From: Tenericutes bacterium MO-XQ | Lineage (GTDB): Bacteria > Bacillota_I > Bacilli_A > Acholeplasmatales > Acholeplasmataceae | Direction: 5' to 3' | Length of the DNA stretch: 64,000 nucleotides | Assembly: GCA_002838185.1 (NCBI GenBank) | Contig: CP017948.1 | Span: 62,001 to 126,000 of the forward strand | Part shown: piece by piece, positions 28,079 through 36,841 of the stretch | Numbering within the stretch: position 1 is the stretch's first letter | Layout of the letters: each line of letters opens with the position of its first letter | Translations under genes and position numbers: made by a program | Notes under the pieces: generated by a model | What the model was told of the DNA's origin: nothing | Seen by the model: the letters and a program-made list of their open reading frames with translations, nothing else | Database searches by the model: none

Positions 28079-28794
28079 AAAATTTTCTTGATTTTGAAAA
28101 AGAACTGATTGCAGCGCTAAGTTTAGCAGGACGATCAAATGAAAGTCTCAAAGAGCAGTTTGGCGTTGCTGAATTACAAATTAACAGTTATGTAGAAAAA
28201 TATAAATCAGATATCAAATACAATATCATAAAACCACTTGATGAAGATAATAAAATTGACTGGGATAAAATTATCGCAAGAAACGATTTGACTGAAGCAT
28301 ATATCATGGAGAATCATTTGAAGTTGCGGTCTTGGGTTGATGAAAAACGTGAAACTAAAAAAGATTTCATCAAAAGACAAAATAGAGTCCCATATATCAC
28401 TATACATCGTAAAGATTATGAATCTTTCGGTGTAACTCTAATATCAATTCAAGATGTAATATGGAATAAGATTGAAGACCATGATCAATTTCTAAGAATT
28501 CACCCAGATAAAGAATCATTTAAACAAGGTGAGCTTATTTACATATGCCCCGAAAAGATATACGTAAAAGAAAAACATCTTCAAAAATGGGGTTTTAAAG
28601 ATAAAAAAAATGCTGAAGGGAAAAAATTCTATTTAACGACACCATTAAAAACATATAGGAAAGAAGAGTATGAGATTATAGAAAAAGGACATCGCACCTT
28701 TAGTAAAGTCTTAAGAAACAATAAACTACATATAGAAAAAAATAGAAGCAAAGAATTCAATGATTTTTTATTAAAGCATAACTACATTAAATGA
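28075..28794 (+). CDS. unknown soluble protein coupled to the 26465 gene
   Basis: 239 residues, highly charged and Lys-rich. The N-terminal LIAALSLAGRSNESLKEQFGVAELQINSYVEKY could form a small HTH-like bundle. No catalytic motif is recognised. It starts within the stop region of the preceding gene (ATGA), preceded by GGAGG. Confidence 0.75.
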   Translation: MKNFLDFEKELIAALSLAGRSNESLKEQFGVAELQINSYVEKYKSDIKYNIIKPLDEDNKIDWDKIIARNDLTEAYIMENHLKLRSWVDEKRETKKDFIKRQNRVPYITIHRKDYESFGVTLISIQDVIWNKIEDHDQFLRIHPDKESFKQGELIYICPEKIYVKEKHLQKWGFKDKKNAEGKKFYLTTPLKTYRKEEYEIIEKGHRTFSKVLRNNKLHIEKNRSKEFNDFLLKHNYIK

Positions 28795-28809
28795 CAAAAT
28801 AGGTGAACA

Positions 28810-29634
28810 ATGAAAATAAATAAAAGAATTGATAAAAAATATAAAAAAGAATTAGAAATTTATAACTCAACCACTACTCCCATTGAGATGATTGAAGCTC
28901 TTGAAGCAATCTTTTATCATGAAGAATTTTCACGAGATGATTTTTTTGATTTCTTGGATTATTTAGTAAATGCATTTAAGAAAGGTAAGAAAATTGAATC
29001 TTTAGTAGATAAAGACTTTGGTTTGGAACGGCAAGTTCTTGATATTGAAATGACTGAGTTTATGGAAAACTGGGATATGAAGACACAAGATAAATATTTC
29101 AATTATTTTAAGAGCAAAGAGAACATGATGTCATTAACCGATTGGCCAGAACCTATCTTTGATTATTATAAAGATCACTTTAACTGGGATATGATTCTGT
29201 TTAATACATTATTGATCGAACTAGATAATCACGATCATTATGCATTAAAGCTCATTGAGAAATATCAAAAGAGTATATTTGAAGAAAATGACAGTGGCTA
29301 TCACGTAGCAGCAGATTCTTTTCTCTTTTTTCAGTCGTACATGTATGGTGTTCAATTCGATATCGATTTTGTTTGTGATTCAATAGTTAATGGCACATCG
29401 AGATTTGCAAAGTACATTCTACTCAATGATTTAGTTAAGGACTATATTAACAGAGATAAAGAGTTGGATGGAACTAGAATATTAACACATGAAGTAAATA
29501 ATGAGAGATTTGACGATAAAATAATAGTAACCATAGAACCACTACTTGCAAGACTAGCAAAAGAACCCGTAATAATAGAGTTTTTTGAAGAAGAATCTGA
29601 TGAAAGTGATGGTTTAGAAAATTTCAATTTCTAA
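28810..29634 (+). CDS. unknown helical protein with acidic tail
   Basis: 274 residues, mostly helical by composition, with a strongly acidic C-terminus (EEESDESDGLE). It follows the preceding gene by 15 bases with RBS AGGTG. No known family is recognised. Position in an unbroken same-strand run with its neighbours suggests one transcript. Confidence 0.75.
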   Translation: MKINKRIDKKYKKELEIYNSTTTPIEMIEALEAIFYHEEFSRDDFFDFLDYLVNAFKKGKKIESLVDKDFGLERQVLDIEMTEFMENWDMKTQDKYFNYFKSKENMMSLTDWPEPIFDYYKDHFNWDMILFNTLLIELDNHDHYALKLIEKYQKSIFEENDSGYHVAADSFLFFQSYMYGVQFDIDFVCDSIVNGTSRFAKYILLNDLVKDYINRDKELDGTRILTHEVNNERFDDKIIVTIEPLLARLAKEPVIIEFFEEESDESDGLENFNF

Positions 29635-29647
29635 ACAGGAAAAATAC

Positions 29648-30439
29648 ATGATAGATATTATATTGGATAAGTATGGATTAGGTGTATACAAAGAAAAACT
29701 AAGAAATACAAAAGATGCGACTATGCATGCTATGTTTTGGAGTGAAATGCTTTTAGAAGCAGAAGATCAATTTGAAGCTTTATTGATCGACTTAGCAATC
29801 AATAATGATTATGTTAGCCTAAAAGGATACCCATATTTGCTAAATTCAATTCCAAATAACGAAAGTGTGCCATTGTTTTTTCTGTTGTTACAAATTCATA
29901 GAATTGATATTGATAAAAATGTACTAATAGATTTTGGAAACAAAAATAAAAGTGAAATTGCTCCAATATTAAAACTTGCACCATTTAATATTGAAGAATT
30001 GCCTTTAGAATTCATAAATACTTTATCTAAAGATATAGATTGGAATCATTTTGTTGCTAACTTTGATGAATACCAATCTAGAAAAAGCAATGATAAATTT
30101 AAGAAGATTATAACTGAATGCAAAAAGGATTTATTTCTAGAAGGTAACTCAAGTAAAACATATAAACCTGTCGAAGAAGAGCATTTTATCAAATTATTAC
30201 TTCTAGGTTTGACATTGGATGAAGATGAAATAAGGGATATTTTTGATTACAATACTTCATTAAGAAAAGTGGCTAAAGATGTTCTAAAAGATTTATATAT
30301 ACTGGATTCAATCGAATTCATGAAGAAATATCCAATCGACAAACCGAAACATATACTGAAATATAACGACATACTCGACTTTAAATCATATTTGAAACAA
30401 ATAGAAGCTGCTGACTTAAAACTACAATTAGCTTTGTAA
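29648..30439 (+). CDS. unknown protein, last gene of the cluster
   Basis: 263 residues, helical, Leu/Ile/Asp/Lys-rich, perhaps repeat-like (HEAT-like spacing of hydrophobic helices), but no repeat is clear enough to assign. It follows the 28810 gene by 13 bases and ends 117 bases before a strong terminator. Confidence 0.75.
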   Translation: MIDIILDKYGLGVYKEKLRNTKDATMHAMFWSEMLLEAEDQFEALLIDLAINNDYVSLKGYPYLLNSIPNNESVPLFFLLLQIHRIDIDKNVLIDFGNKNKSEIAPILKLAPFNIEELPLEFINTLSKDIDWNHFVANFDEYQSRKSNDKFKKIITECKKDLFLEGNSSKTYKPVEEEHFIKLLLLGLTLDEDEIRDIFDYNTSLRKVAKDVLKDLYILDSIEFMKKYPIDKPKHILKYNDILDFKSYLKQIEAADLKLQLAL

Positions 30440-30555
30440 TTAGTTTCTGGAATATACGAATAGATAAGTATATATTATATTTTTGATACATGTTGAAAAT
30501 CTTTATAAACCCAAGGTACGATGAAATCCTATAGACCTTCATAGATTAGCAAAAA

Positions 30556-30586
30556 TGAGAAGATACAAAACGTATCTTCTTTTTTA
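30556..30586 (+). terminator. strong terminator closing the R-M/unknown cluster
   Basis: AGAAGATAC (30558-30566) and GTATCTTCT (30572-30580) are perfect complements, followed by TTTTT. It separates the defence-like genes from the accessory module after it. Confidence 0.85.
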
Positions 30587-30614
30587 CTTATATAACAGGA
30601 AAAGGAGCAGGATC

Positions 30615-31133
30615 ATGCCTAAAATTAGAGAAGATATCCAATGGATTAAATCCAATGATTTCTTGTTCACAACACTATTTATTTGGAGTGACCAATATTT
30701 CCCATATCAATGTGCTATCTTTAGAAAAGAAAACAACAATACTCTTTGTGGCTTAAAAGTGTATTTCAAGATTGAACAACACATATTCAGCCATGACTGG
30801 ACATTTCAAATCAATGAGCAAACAGACGAACAAGAAAAACTATTTCATACAACACTATATGTAAAAAGACTATTGGATGCTAACATCAATCAATGGCGAA
30901 ACATTAAAAATGATTCAGACACTAGTGATACAGTAAATGAAGAAAACAATGAGCTACTACAAAAGGTCTTTTACGATCAAACAACGATGAATCTATTCGA
31001 AGGCACACATCCAGACTTTGGATTCTATACCTTAGCACCAAACTTTCATAGACTTAAGAAGCTTGCTAAAGAAGGAATATCACCAACGATTGATGAAGAG
31101 TTTGAGCACTTAATCAACAAATATAAAAGATGA
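30615..31133 (+). CDS. unknown protein of the accessory module
   Basis: 172 residues from ATG 30615 (AAGGAG 10 bases upstream); an in-frame upstream ATG at 30555 lies in the terminator and is rejected. Rich in aromatic residues, no recognised family. It is the first gene of a compact run (30.6-34.3 kb) of small genes with more CTA, ATC and GTA codons than the neighbouring chromosome. Confidence 0.7.
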   Translation: MPKIREDIQWIKSNDFLFTTLFIWSDQYFPYQCAIFRKENNNTLCGLKVYFKIEQHIFSHDWTFQINEQTDEQEKLFHTTLYVKRLLDANINQWRNIKNDSDTSDTVNEENNELLQKVFYDQTTMNLFEGTHPDFGFYTLAPNFHRLKKLAKEGISPTIDEEFEHLINKYKR

Positions 31134-31165
31134 TATGTACCATTCAAAGAAACACTAAAAACAAC

Positions 31166-31196
31166 AGCATTCGCTAATACATCGAGTGCTTTTTTA
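31166..31196 (+). terminator. terminator after the 30615 gene
   Basis: AGCATTCG and CGAGTGCT pair with one G-T wobble, followed by TTTTT. Confidence 0.7.
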
Positions 31197-31222
31197 ATAC
31201 ATTAAAACAAGGAGGAATAAGA

Positions 31223-31618
31223 ATGAAATGTTCTATTTGTAGTAAAGAAATACAAGGTGATGAACACAATGCATTACCTATAGCTGTAGAACCATGTTGT
31301 AGCACTTGTAATGATAACGTCGTTATCCCTATGAGAATCTACAATCTAGGAAACAATACTAAAGAAGCCCTACTCATGAGTCCAGACTTCAAACTGAAGA
31401 TTATCAAGCCTAAAGCTGATAAGTTCACACTAAAAGAACTTCAGGACTTAGTAGAAGGATATATTGAGTACTATCCCACGAGTAACAAGAACTATAACAT
31501 CATCGTGAATGAAGAGGGCTTATTGATGAGACTATCACTAAATAAGATATCGAGTAGTGTCTTTGGGATACATGCCGTCGGTAATGTACTCATTGTTCCT
31601 AAGAAGCTAATAAGGTAG
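31223..31618 (+). CDS. zinc-finger plus DUF3846-like protein
   Basis: 131 residues. An N-terminal zinc-ribbon-like segment (CSICSKE...CCSTCNDN) is followed by KLKIIKPKADKFTLKELQDLVEGYIE, the typical beginning of DUF3846, a domain of phage and plasmid proteins of unknown function. RBS GGAGGAATAAG. Its presence supports a plasmid- or phage-derived module. Confidence 0.75.
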   Translation: MKCSICSKEIQGDEHNALPIAVEPCCSTCNDNVVIPMRIYNLGNNTKEALLMSPDFKLKIIKPKADKFTLKELQDLVEGYIEYYPTSNKNYNIIVNEEGLLMRLSLNKISSSVFGIHAVGNVLIVPKKLIR

Positions 31619-31636
31619 AGAAAAAGGAGGATACAA

Positions 31637-31933
31637 ATGAAACAAAATAGACAGTATCAAGTGGTTAATCGTAGTAACAATAAACCCATCCATCGGAAAA
31701 CGCATCACCAACAAAGAACTAAGACCGTAGTACCAAATCAATTTTTTCAAGGCAACCTAGTTCAAAATATGCGATTTGGTGGAAAAGATCATAACCTATC
31801 AGGTTACGTCCAAAGAACAGTAGTAATCAAGGATAGACACGGTAACATTCAAATAGCAAAAGAAAAACAGTTCTTTAACAGTTCGAAAAATGGGATGCGT
31901 ATTATGGTTGATCGAAATGATAAAGACGAGTAA
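31637..31933 (+). CDS. small basic protein, unknown
   Basis: 98 residues, rich in Gln, Asn, His and Arg (N-terminal NRSNNKPIHRKTHHQQR), suggesting nucleic-acid contact. RBS AAGGAGG. Overlaps the following RadC-like gene. Confidence 0.65.
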   Translation: MKQNRQYQVVNRSNNKPIHRKTHHQQRTKTVVPNQFFQGNLVQNMRFGGKDHNLSGYVQRTVVIKDRHGNIQIAKEKQFFNSSKNGMRIMVDRNDKDE

Positions 31934-32396
31934 TAAAAACACATATAACCTTGTTGAAGTTAGACTTACAAGGAAGAAACGACTATTTCCGTTTGATATA
32001 CCCATTCTAACACCAGGAGCAGCAGGCAAATTCTTTCAAACAATGATATCGCATAAAGATCGTGAAGTACTATGTGCTATCGGCATGGATATGAAAGGAT
32101 ATATTACCTACTACGAAGTGATACACATTGGTACACTATCACAAAGTATCATACACCCAAGAGAAGTATTCAAAGCATCGATACTATCCAACTCTAATGC
32201 TATAATCATTGCTCATAATCATCCAAGTGGTGATGTATCACCATCAAATAATGATAGACACGCTACTAAGAGAATCATGGAAGCAGGAGAGCTAATAGGT
32301 ATTGATCTCATCGACCACTTAATCATCGCAGAAGATAGGTACTACTCGATCAAAGAAAATAAAACATACTATAACGAAAGGAAAGAAAATGAATAA
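31917..32396 (+). CDS. RadC/JAB-domain protein
   Basis: MPN/JAMM-fold protein of about 159 residues. The metal-binding pattern HNHPSGDVSPSNND is intact, as in the C-terminal part of RadC, but the HhH part of chromosomal RadC is missing. Such short RadC-like proteins are common on phages and plasmids. I take ATG 31917 since an upstream frame (from 31890) only overlaps the previous gene further. Function is not established for the family; nuclease activity is one proposal. Confidence 0.85.
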   Translation: MIKTSNKNTYNLVEVRLTRKKRLFPFDIPILTPGAAGKFFQTMISHKDREVLCAIGMDMKGYITYYEVIHIGTLSQSIIHPREVFKASILSNSNAIIIAHNHPSGDVSPSNNDRHATKRIMEAGELIGIDLIDHLIIAEDRYYSIKENKTYYNERKENE

Positions 32397-32853
32397 AAAC
32401 ATCAATGACGTACTCGTACTTAATGGACCAATACTGATAAGGGTAGTAGATGATGAGGTGATTATAAGTGCGTATCAATCAGAAGTTAAGATACCTTATA
32501 ATCCTATTGATACGTCACCCGATATATCAGGGGTACTGGTACATAGAAAAGGCAATGTATCACTAGAAGTGACATCAGATGTATTTGATGTATTAGAATT
32601 ACCATTTGATACAAATAGTTTTGAAGACGTAACACTCAAAGAAATATTTAAAGATCTCGTATTAGCAAGCATACAGTTTATCGCTAAGGTTAGTGTTGAA
32701 GAAGATAGGGCCGTACTAATTCAAAACTCATATAATACAAAGAGCAATTACTTCCTATCTACGATAGGGCTTATCGATGATACGCGTATTATATTTGCAG
32801 AGATAAAAGAAGTATCACACATAAAGAAAGGCAAGGAAAAACAAGATGCTTAA
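32389..32853 (+). CDS. unknown protein of the accessory module
   Basis: 154 residues, acidic with a Lys-rich C-terminus; probable beta-rich N-terminal half. No family recognised. It overlaps both neighbours by 8 bases, so the run 31.6-33.4 kb is one tightly packed transcript. Confidence 0.7.
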   Translation: MNKNINDVLVLNGPILIRVVDDEVIISAYQSEVKIPYNPIDTSPDISGVLVHRKGNVSLEVTSDVFDVLELPFDTNSFEDVTLKEIFKDLVLASIQFIAKVSVEEDRAVLIQNSYNTKSNYFLSTIGLIDDTRIIFAEIKEVSHIKKGKEKQDA

Positions 32854-33118
32854 TCAATGTATCTTCATAGGAAAAATTCAAAAAGTGATTTCTTATAAAG
32901 AAAATGGCATAAATATAAAGGTAGAAATGGCCCCATTAAATGATTTCCCGAAAAGTATCATATCTATAGATATGCCACAAAACATGGGCGTATCAGAGAT
33001 GCTTGCTATAGGTAATACAGTAGCTATTAAGGCTAGAGTAGTAAGTGATGATGGTAATACATATGTATTTGTTGCTGAACGCATCACGATACTAGGAGGT
33101 AATACGAGTGCCAAGTAA
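32846..33118 (+). CDS. SSB-like OB-fold protein
   Basis: 90 residues. MLNQCIFIGKIQKV at the start and the KARVVSDDGNTYVFVAERI end match the strand pattern of single-stranded DNA-binding proteins, without the acidic SSB tail. It would fit DNA replication or recombination of the element. Confidence 0.7.
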   Translation: MLNQCIFIGKIQKVISYKENGINIKVEMAPLNDFPKSIISIDMPQNMGVSEMLAIGNTVAIKARVVSDDGNTYVFVAERITILGGNTSAK

Positions 33119-33431
33119 ATATACATTTGATACGAAAACACGATACTTAACTAAAGGTATCAGTGAACAAGTACCACTAGAGTTACAACTATTCATGTGG
33201 AGTGAGATTGATAAACTAGTACGTACTACTGATACGCTAGATTATCTACAAGTCTTCGAGTTTAATGTTAAGGATAACTACATGGAACTCGAACATAGAC
33301 AAGAAGTACCAACTTATAAAAAGATACACAAGCTAAAACTGCTAGAAGCATATCACGTACTAGATAAGATGAAGATCTTCGTCATAGACGATATCGATCA
33401 TAGTACGATGCTACTAGCTATAGAATACTAG
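33108..33431 (+). CDS. unknown small protein
   Basis: 107 residues, GTG start with AGGAGG eight bases upstream, overlapping the SSB-like gene. Charged, no recognised motif; conserved size and context only. Confidence 0.7.
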   Translation: MPSKYTFDTKTRYLTKGISEQVPLELQLFMWSEIDKLVRTTDTLDYLQVFEFNVKDNYMELEHRQEVPTYKKIHKLKLLEAYHVLDKMKIFVIDDIDHSTMLLAIEY

Positions 33432-33442
33432 GAGGAAAGAAA

Positions 33443-33853
33443 ATGCCAAAAGCAAAATACAAACCAGAAGAAAATATAAAATCCATCGATCAACTATCGA
33501 TGGCTAAATTGGTTGCAACTAAATTAGGGTTGTCATTATCAACAGTAATTGAAGTGGTTGAACTAGAACAAAAGTTGACCATGCAACATGTCAAGGAAGG
33601 ATACAAGGTTACTAAGAAGAACTACATCACATTCACACCTATCAAAAAACCAACGTATCTGATGAAATCTAAACTAGATGGTAACGAGTATCAAGTACCA
33701 GAAAGAATGACCATACGTGCCAAGCTAGGACTAGGGTTTAAAGCATTTGTTGCAGATGGTAATGGAAAGATGCCTGATAAGATATGCAGGTTTGTTGATG
33801 GTAAAGAAGAAAAACCAAAACCAGTCGTAAAAAAGACTAAGATAACCACATAA
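33443..33853 (+). CDS. unknown basic protein
   Basis: 136 residues, Lys-rich, with KPTYLMKSKLDGNEYQVPERMTI in the middle. RBS AGGAGG. No family recognised. Its 3' end overlaps the reversed GTGGT-type repeats. Confidence 0.7.
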   Translation: MPKAKYKPEENIKSIDQLSMAKLVATKLGLSLSTVIEVVELEQKLTMQHVKEGYKVTKKNYITFTPIKKPTYLMKSKLDGNEYQVPERMTIRAKLGLGFKAFVADGNGKMPDKICRFVDGKEEKPKPVVKKTKITT

Positions 33854-33870
33854 ACCACACATACCACAGG
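33843..33870 (-). repeat. reversed GTGGT repeats, 9-base period (three units)
   Basis: ACCAC recurs at nine-base spacing (AACCACATA, AACCACACA, TACCACAGG), the complement of the CGTGGT groups at 11901, 17050 and 19516. The first unit lies in the end of the preceding gene. Confidence 0.45.
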
Positions 33871-33883
33871 AAGAAGGTAAGAG

Positions 33884-34099
33884 ATGAGAGAAAATATCAA
33901 GCTAGGTAAACGTATCAAACATCTTAGAAGCCTTCGTGATATGACAAGGCATGAACTAAGCTTACTATCACTGGTAAACTACACCACTTTGATGAATATC
34001 GAAAATGGTAAAACACATGCGAAGCTTGATACGCTAGAAAGACTAGCAATGTTCTTAGAGGTATCAATGAAGGAGCTGTTTGACTATGAATCAAAGTAA
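33884..34099 (+). CDS. XRE-family regulator
   Basis: 71 residues, a bare helix-turn-helix of Cro/CI type: LGKRIKHLRSLRDMTRHELSLLSLVNYTTLMNIENGK. No effector domain. It sits just after the reversed GTGGT repeats, which could be its operator (inference). Confidence 0.85.
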   Translation: MRENIKLGKRIKHLRSLRDMTRHELSLLSLVNYTTLMNIENGKTHAKLDTLERLAMFLEVSMKELFDYESK

Positions 34100-34328
34100 A
34101 AGAATAGTTGTTGATGAAAAAGAAATAGCCAACTTAATAGCTATTAGAACTGGAATGGATGTGGACTTCATAAGAACACTAATGCATTACTATGAGCGTA
34201 TTATATTACACTCAGCCATGAAAGGGAACTTTGTTAGAATTAGCAACTTATTTACAATCTACCATCAGGGCAATGAAATAGAAATCAAGTTCACAGAAAA
34301 AGCAAAAAAGCACTTAAAAAAGAAGTAG
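34086..34328 (+). CDS. HU-like small DNA-binding protein
   Basis: 80 residues. The pattern EIANLIAIRTGMDVDFIRTLMHYYERII...GNFVRISNLFTIY resembles the helical and strand part of HU/IHF proteins, with a truncated arm region. ATG 34086 is preferred (AGGAG ten bases upstream); TTG 34080 is the alternative. It overlaps the XRE gene by 14 bases. Confidence 0.6.
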   Translation: MNQSKRIVVDEKEIANLIAIRTGMDVDFIRTLMHYYERIILHSAMKGNFVRISNLFTIYHQGNEIEIKFTEKAKKHLKKK

Positions 34329-34350
34329 GAACATTTTAGTTCCTACTTCT
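34321..34350. terminator. bidirectional terminator
   Basis: A perfect 12-bp stem, AGAAGTAGGAAC with GTTCCTACTTCT around ATTTTA, between two convergent genes. Confidence 0.8.
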
Positions 34351-34866
34351 ATACAATTTGAAGAATGATTTAATTATAGTGTAATCAGATTCAACCATTT
34401 CTGAAGTAATAGATTTATCATTAAGTTTGTTCATCTCTATTGCGATTTGTTCGAAAGTTATGTTTTTGTATCGCTTATTAAGTTCAGTTTCATGTAATGA
34501 ATTAAAGGCTTTAGAAAATGACGAAAATGCTATATCATAACTACTACATTGTGTGCGGAAAAACTTTTTAATGAAAAGTAAATTTTGAGGGAAAGAATAG
34601 GTGTTTCTAAAATCTTTTTTTGTTATGAACTCATTCATTAAATCAATAATTGAGACATCTTGAATATCAATATTTTGGTTTGTAGCTCTACTACTAAAAC
34701 GATTGGTTTTATGCTTAAGCATAAAATCTCTTTTCTCGCGAGCGTAAACAAACAACTTCCAAACGCACTCTAATAGATCTGACAAATAAGCAGGATCACT
34801 AACTGTTCTATAATTTTCACTTTGATGCACACTACTTTTGATAACTATTCCCCGATTGTTCATCAT
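34336..34866 (-). CDS. unknown protein on the opposite strand
   Basis: About 176 residues from ATG at 34866 (GGAG five bases upstream; an adjacent ATG at 34863 is possible). Basic, helical, with Phe/Ser-rich C-terminus. No family recognised. It is one of only two minus-strand genes in the mobile DNA and faces away from the DUF927 gene, a placement typical of a repressor, but no HTH is clear. Confidence 0.7.
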   Translation of the reverse strand: MMNNRGIVIKSSVHQSENYRTVSDPAYLSDLLECVWKLFVYAREKRDFMLKHKTNRFSSRATNQNIDIQDVSIIDLMNEFITKKDFRNTYSFPQNLLFIKKFFRTQCSSYDIAFSSFSKAFNSLHETELNKRYKNITFEQIAIEMNKLNDKSITSEMVESDYTIIKSFFKLYRSRN

Positions 34867-34908
34867 ATCATCTCCATAGAGATAGTATATCATGAAAATA
34901 TCCTCATG

Positions 34909-34957
34909 TAACGTCCTGGTTAAAAAATAATTTTCCAACAAATCTTTGTAGGACGAA
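34909..34957 (+). repeat. regulatory repeat, copy 1
   Basis: About 49 bases containing TTAAAAAATAA and AACAAATC.T.GTAGGAC. It recurs upstream of the small gene at 37556. It lies about 35 bases before the DUF927-like gene. ACGTCCT/AGGACG arms may pair in this copy but not in the second. Confidence 0.6.
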
Positions 34958-34989
34958 AATAAAACGAGCCTACTGAAAGGAAAGTGACT

Positions 34990-36759
34990 ATGGGTTATTT
35001 AGCCCAGGACATAAGCACTTATAAGATGCTTTATGTCGAGAAAGGTGTATCGTACACTGTAGCAAATTTGCTACGAATAACAAAAGTAAGAGTTGCCTCA
35101 CATGGTGACAACCAAAGCTACTTAGTCAGCTTAGAAGAATCAACTCCAAATGGCGTCTTACGCACATTTGAGATTGATTTCACAGAGTTTAATGCTTCGC
35201 AAGAATCCGTAACGAAGACTTTGAACAGTAAGGGGTATGTCATTAGCTCTTTTCGATTCTCAAATCACTTTAGAGATTGGATTTCAGAGCAGCTCCAACA
35301 CTTGATCAACACAAATCAAGTTGAGTACTACCACAAGAATTTGGGATTTACGACAATGACTGATGGTACAAAGCGATTTCTACTAGGTGACACGATTTAC
35401 AAAGGTAAGCCATCAATCTTTGTCGATGACAACTTCGAGTTTAAACATGGGACAAGCCAAGACTACATGAATTTTCTTAAGCGAGAGATATTGCCGCATT
35501 TTGAAACAAAACTAGCCTTTACCATTGGACTTGCATCTGTTTTGTCATCGGATTTGATGGAATATGGGGATATTGAAACGATTGTCTTAAACTTTTCAGG
35601 ACAATCATCAACCGGTAAGACTACTATCACACAGTTCATGGCAAGCCTTTGGGGTAGTCCTAAGATTTCAAATTTTGGAATTGTTAGAACATTTAACGCG
35701 ACAACCAACTCATTGGTACAAACATTTGCTGGAACAAATGGTGTGCCAATTGTCATTGATGATGCAACAAGCCTTGGTGTCAAGGATTTATCAGCATTCA
35801 TCTATAATGTTGCAGCTGGTGAGGATAAGCTAAGGCTTACTCCAGAGATTCAACTAAGAGAGAGTAAAGGTAGTTGGAGTGGACTTGTCACTATCTCATC
35901 AGAGACAAGCATCTTAGAACATTCAACAAAGACAGGCGGTTCTATCCCAAGACTTCTCGAGTTTGATAACATTGTTTGGACTCAAAGTGCCAATCACGCC
36001 AAAACGATTAAGCGAAATATAGCGAAAACGTATGGTCATTTTGGACCTGATTTTGTAGATCATTACCGAAAGATGTCTACAAAAGTCAAACATGAACTAT
36101 TTGATACATGCGAAGATGAATTAGATCAATTGATCTCAACTAGAGATCAGTATACGAATCGAATTACCTCAAAACTAGCAATCATATACATGACGGCTAA
36201 GCTGATAGATGAATTTTATCAATTTCCAGAGTTTTCATCTGACGAGATTAGAGATTATCTAGTTGAATTTGAGGATAGCAAAGTTCCAGTTCGCAGTATC
36301 GAAGCACAAGCATTAGCAATTATCAAGACATTCATCATTAGAAACCAACATAAAATGGCCTATAAAGCAAACCCTAAACAATTGATGGAGCTCACATCAA
36401 ATAGTGATTTTATAGGTTACAAGGAATATTTTAATGATGACATAGTCGAAATCACTGTATTATCAAAAGTCTTATCAGATGAATTGATGAAACAAAACAT
36501 TTCGCAATGGTCAAATATCCTTAGATATTTAGAAAAGCAACCATATGTCAAAAAGTATGGTAAAAATCAAAAAGCAAGTGAAACCGATAACTACCTCCAT
36601 GTCAAAGCGATCACTTTTAGATTTCAAAGAGAAAACGATGAAATGATGCGTTGGTATTATAGTTCAACTGGTTTAAATCGTGATGAGAAAGAAGAAGCAA
36701 AGAAATGTGAAGCAACATTTGAGGATTCTGAAGCAATAGAAGAAATCTTCAAAGACTAA
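34990..36759 (+). CDS. DUF927-like ATPase (helicase-related)
   Basis: 589 residues. The P-loop ATPase core has Walker A SGQSSTGKTT near 205 and Walker B-like VPIVIDDATSLG near 258, as in DUF927 proteins of phages, plasmids and integrative elements, which resemble superfamily 3-type or DnaB-like motors. Probably the replication or DNA-processing motor of element 2. ATG 34990 is preferred over GTG 34984. Confidence 0.8.
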   Translation: MGYLAQDISTYKMLYVEKGVSYTVANLLRITKVRVASHGDNQSYLVSLEESTPNGVLRTFEIDFTEFNASQESVTKTLNSKGYVISSFRFSNHFRDWISEQLQHLINTNQVEYYHKNLGFTTMTDGTKRFLLGDTIYKGKPSIFVDDNFEFKHGTSQDYMNFLKREILPHFETKLAFTIGLASVLSSDLMEYGDIETIVLNFSGQSSTGKTTITQFMASLWGSPKISNFGIVRTFNATTNSLVQTFAGTNGVPIVIDDATSLGVKDLSAFIYNVAAGEDKLRLTPEIQLRESKGSWSGLVTISSETSILEHSTKTGGSIPRLLEFDNIVWTQSANHAKTIKRNIAKTYGHFGPDFVDHYRKMSTKVKHELFDTCEDELDQLISTRDQYTNRITSKLAIIYMTAKLIDEFYQFPEFSSDEIRDYLVEFEDSKVPVRSIEAQALAIIKTFIIRNQHKMAYKANPKQLMELTSNSDFIGYKEYFNDDIVEITVLSKVLSDELMKQNISQWSNILRYLEKQPYVKKYGKNQKASETDNYLHVKAITFRFQRENDEMMRWYYSSTGLNRDEKEEAKKCEATFEDSEAIEEIFKD

Positions 36760-36765
36760 GAACTT

Positions 36766-36799
36766 AGCAGGTGGACAATTAAGTCCGCTTGCTATTTTT
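36766..36799 (+). terminator. terminator after the DUF927 gene
   Basis: An 11-bp stem AGCAGGTGGAC with GTCCGCTTGCT (two wobbles), followed by ATTTTT. Confidence 0.8.
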
Positions 36800-36841
36800 A
36801 AAGAATAAAATCTAAACATAAAAAGAAAAGGTGATAAAGTT

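Noticed and set aside
30555-30614. N-terminal extension of the 30615 gene
   Set aside because: The extension runs through a perfect terminator hairpin, while a good RBS precedes the ATG at 30615.
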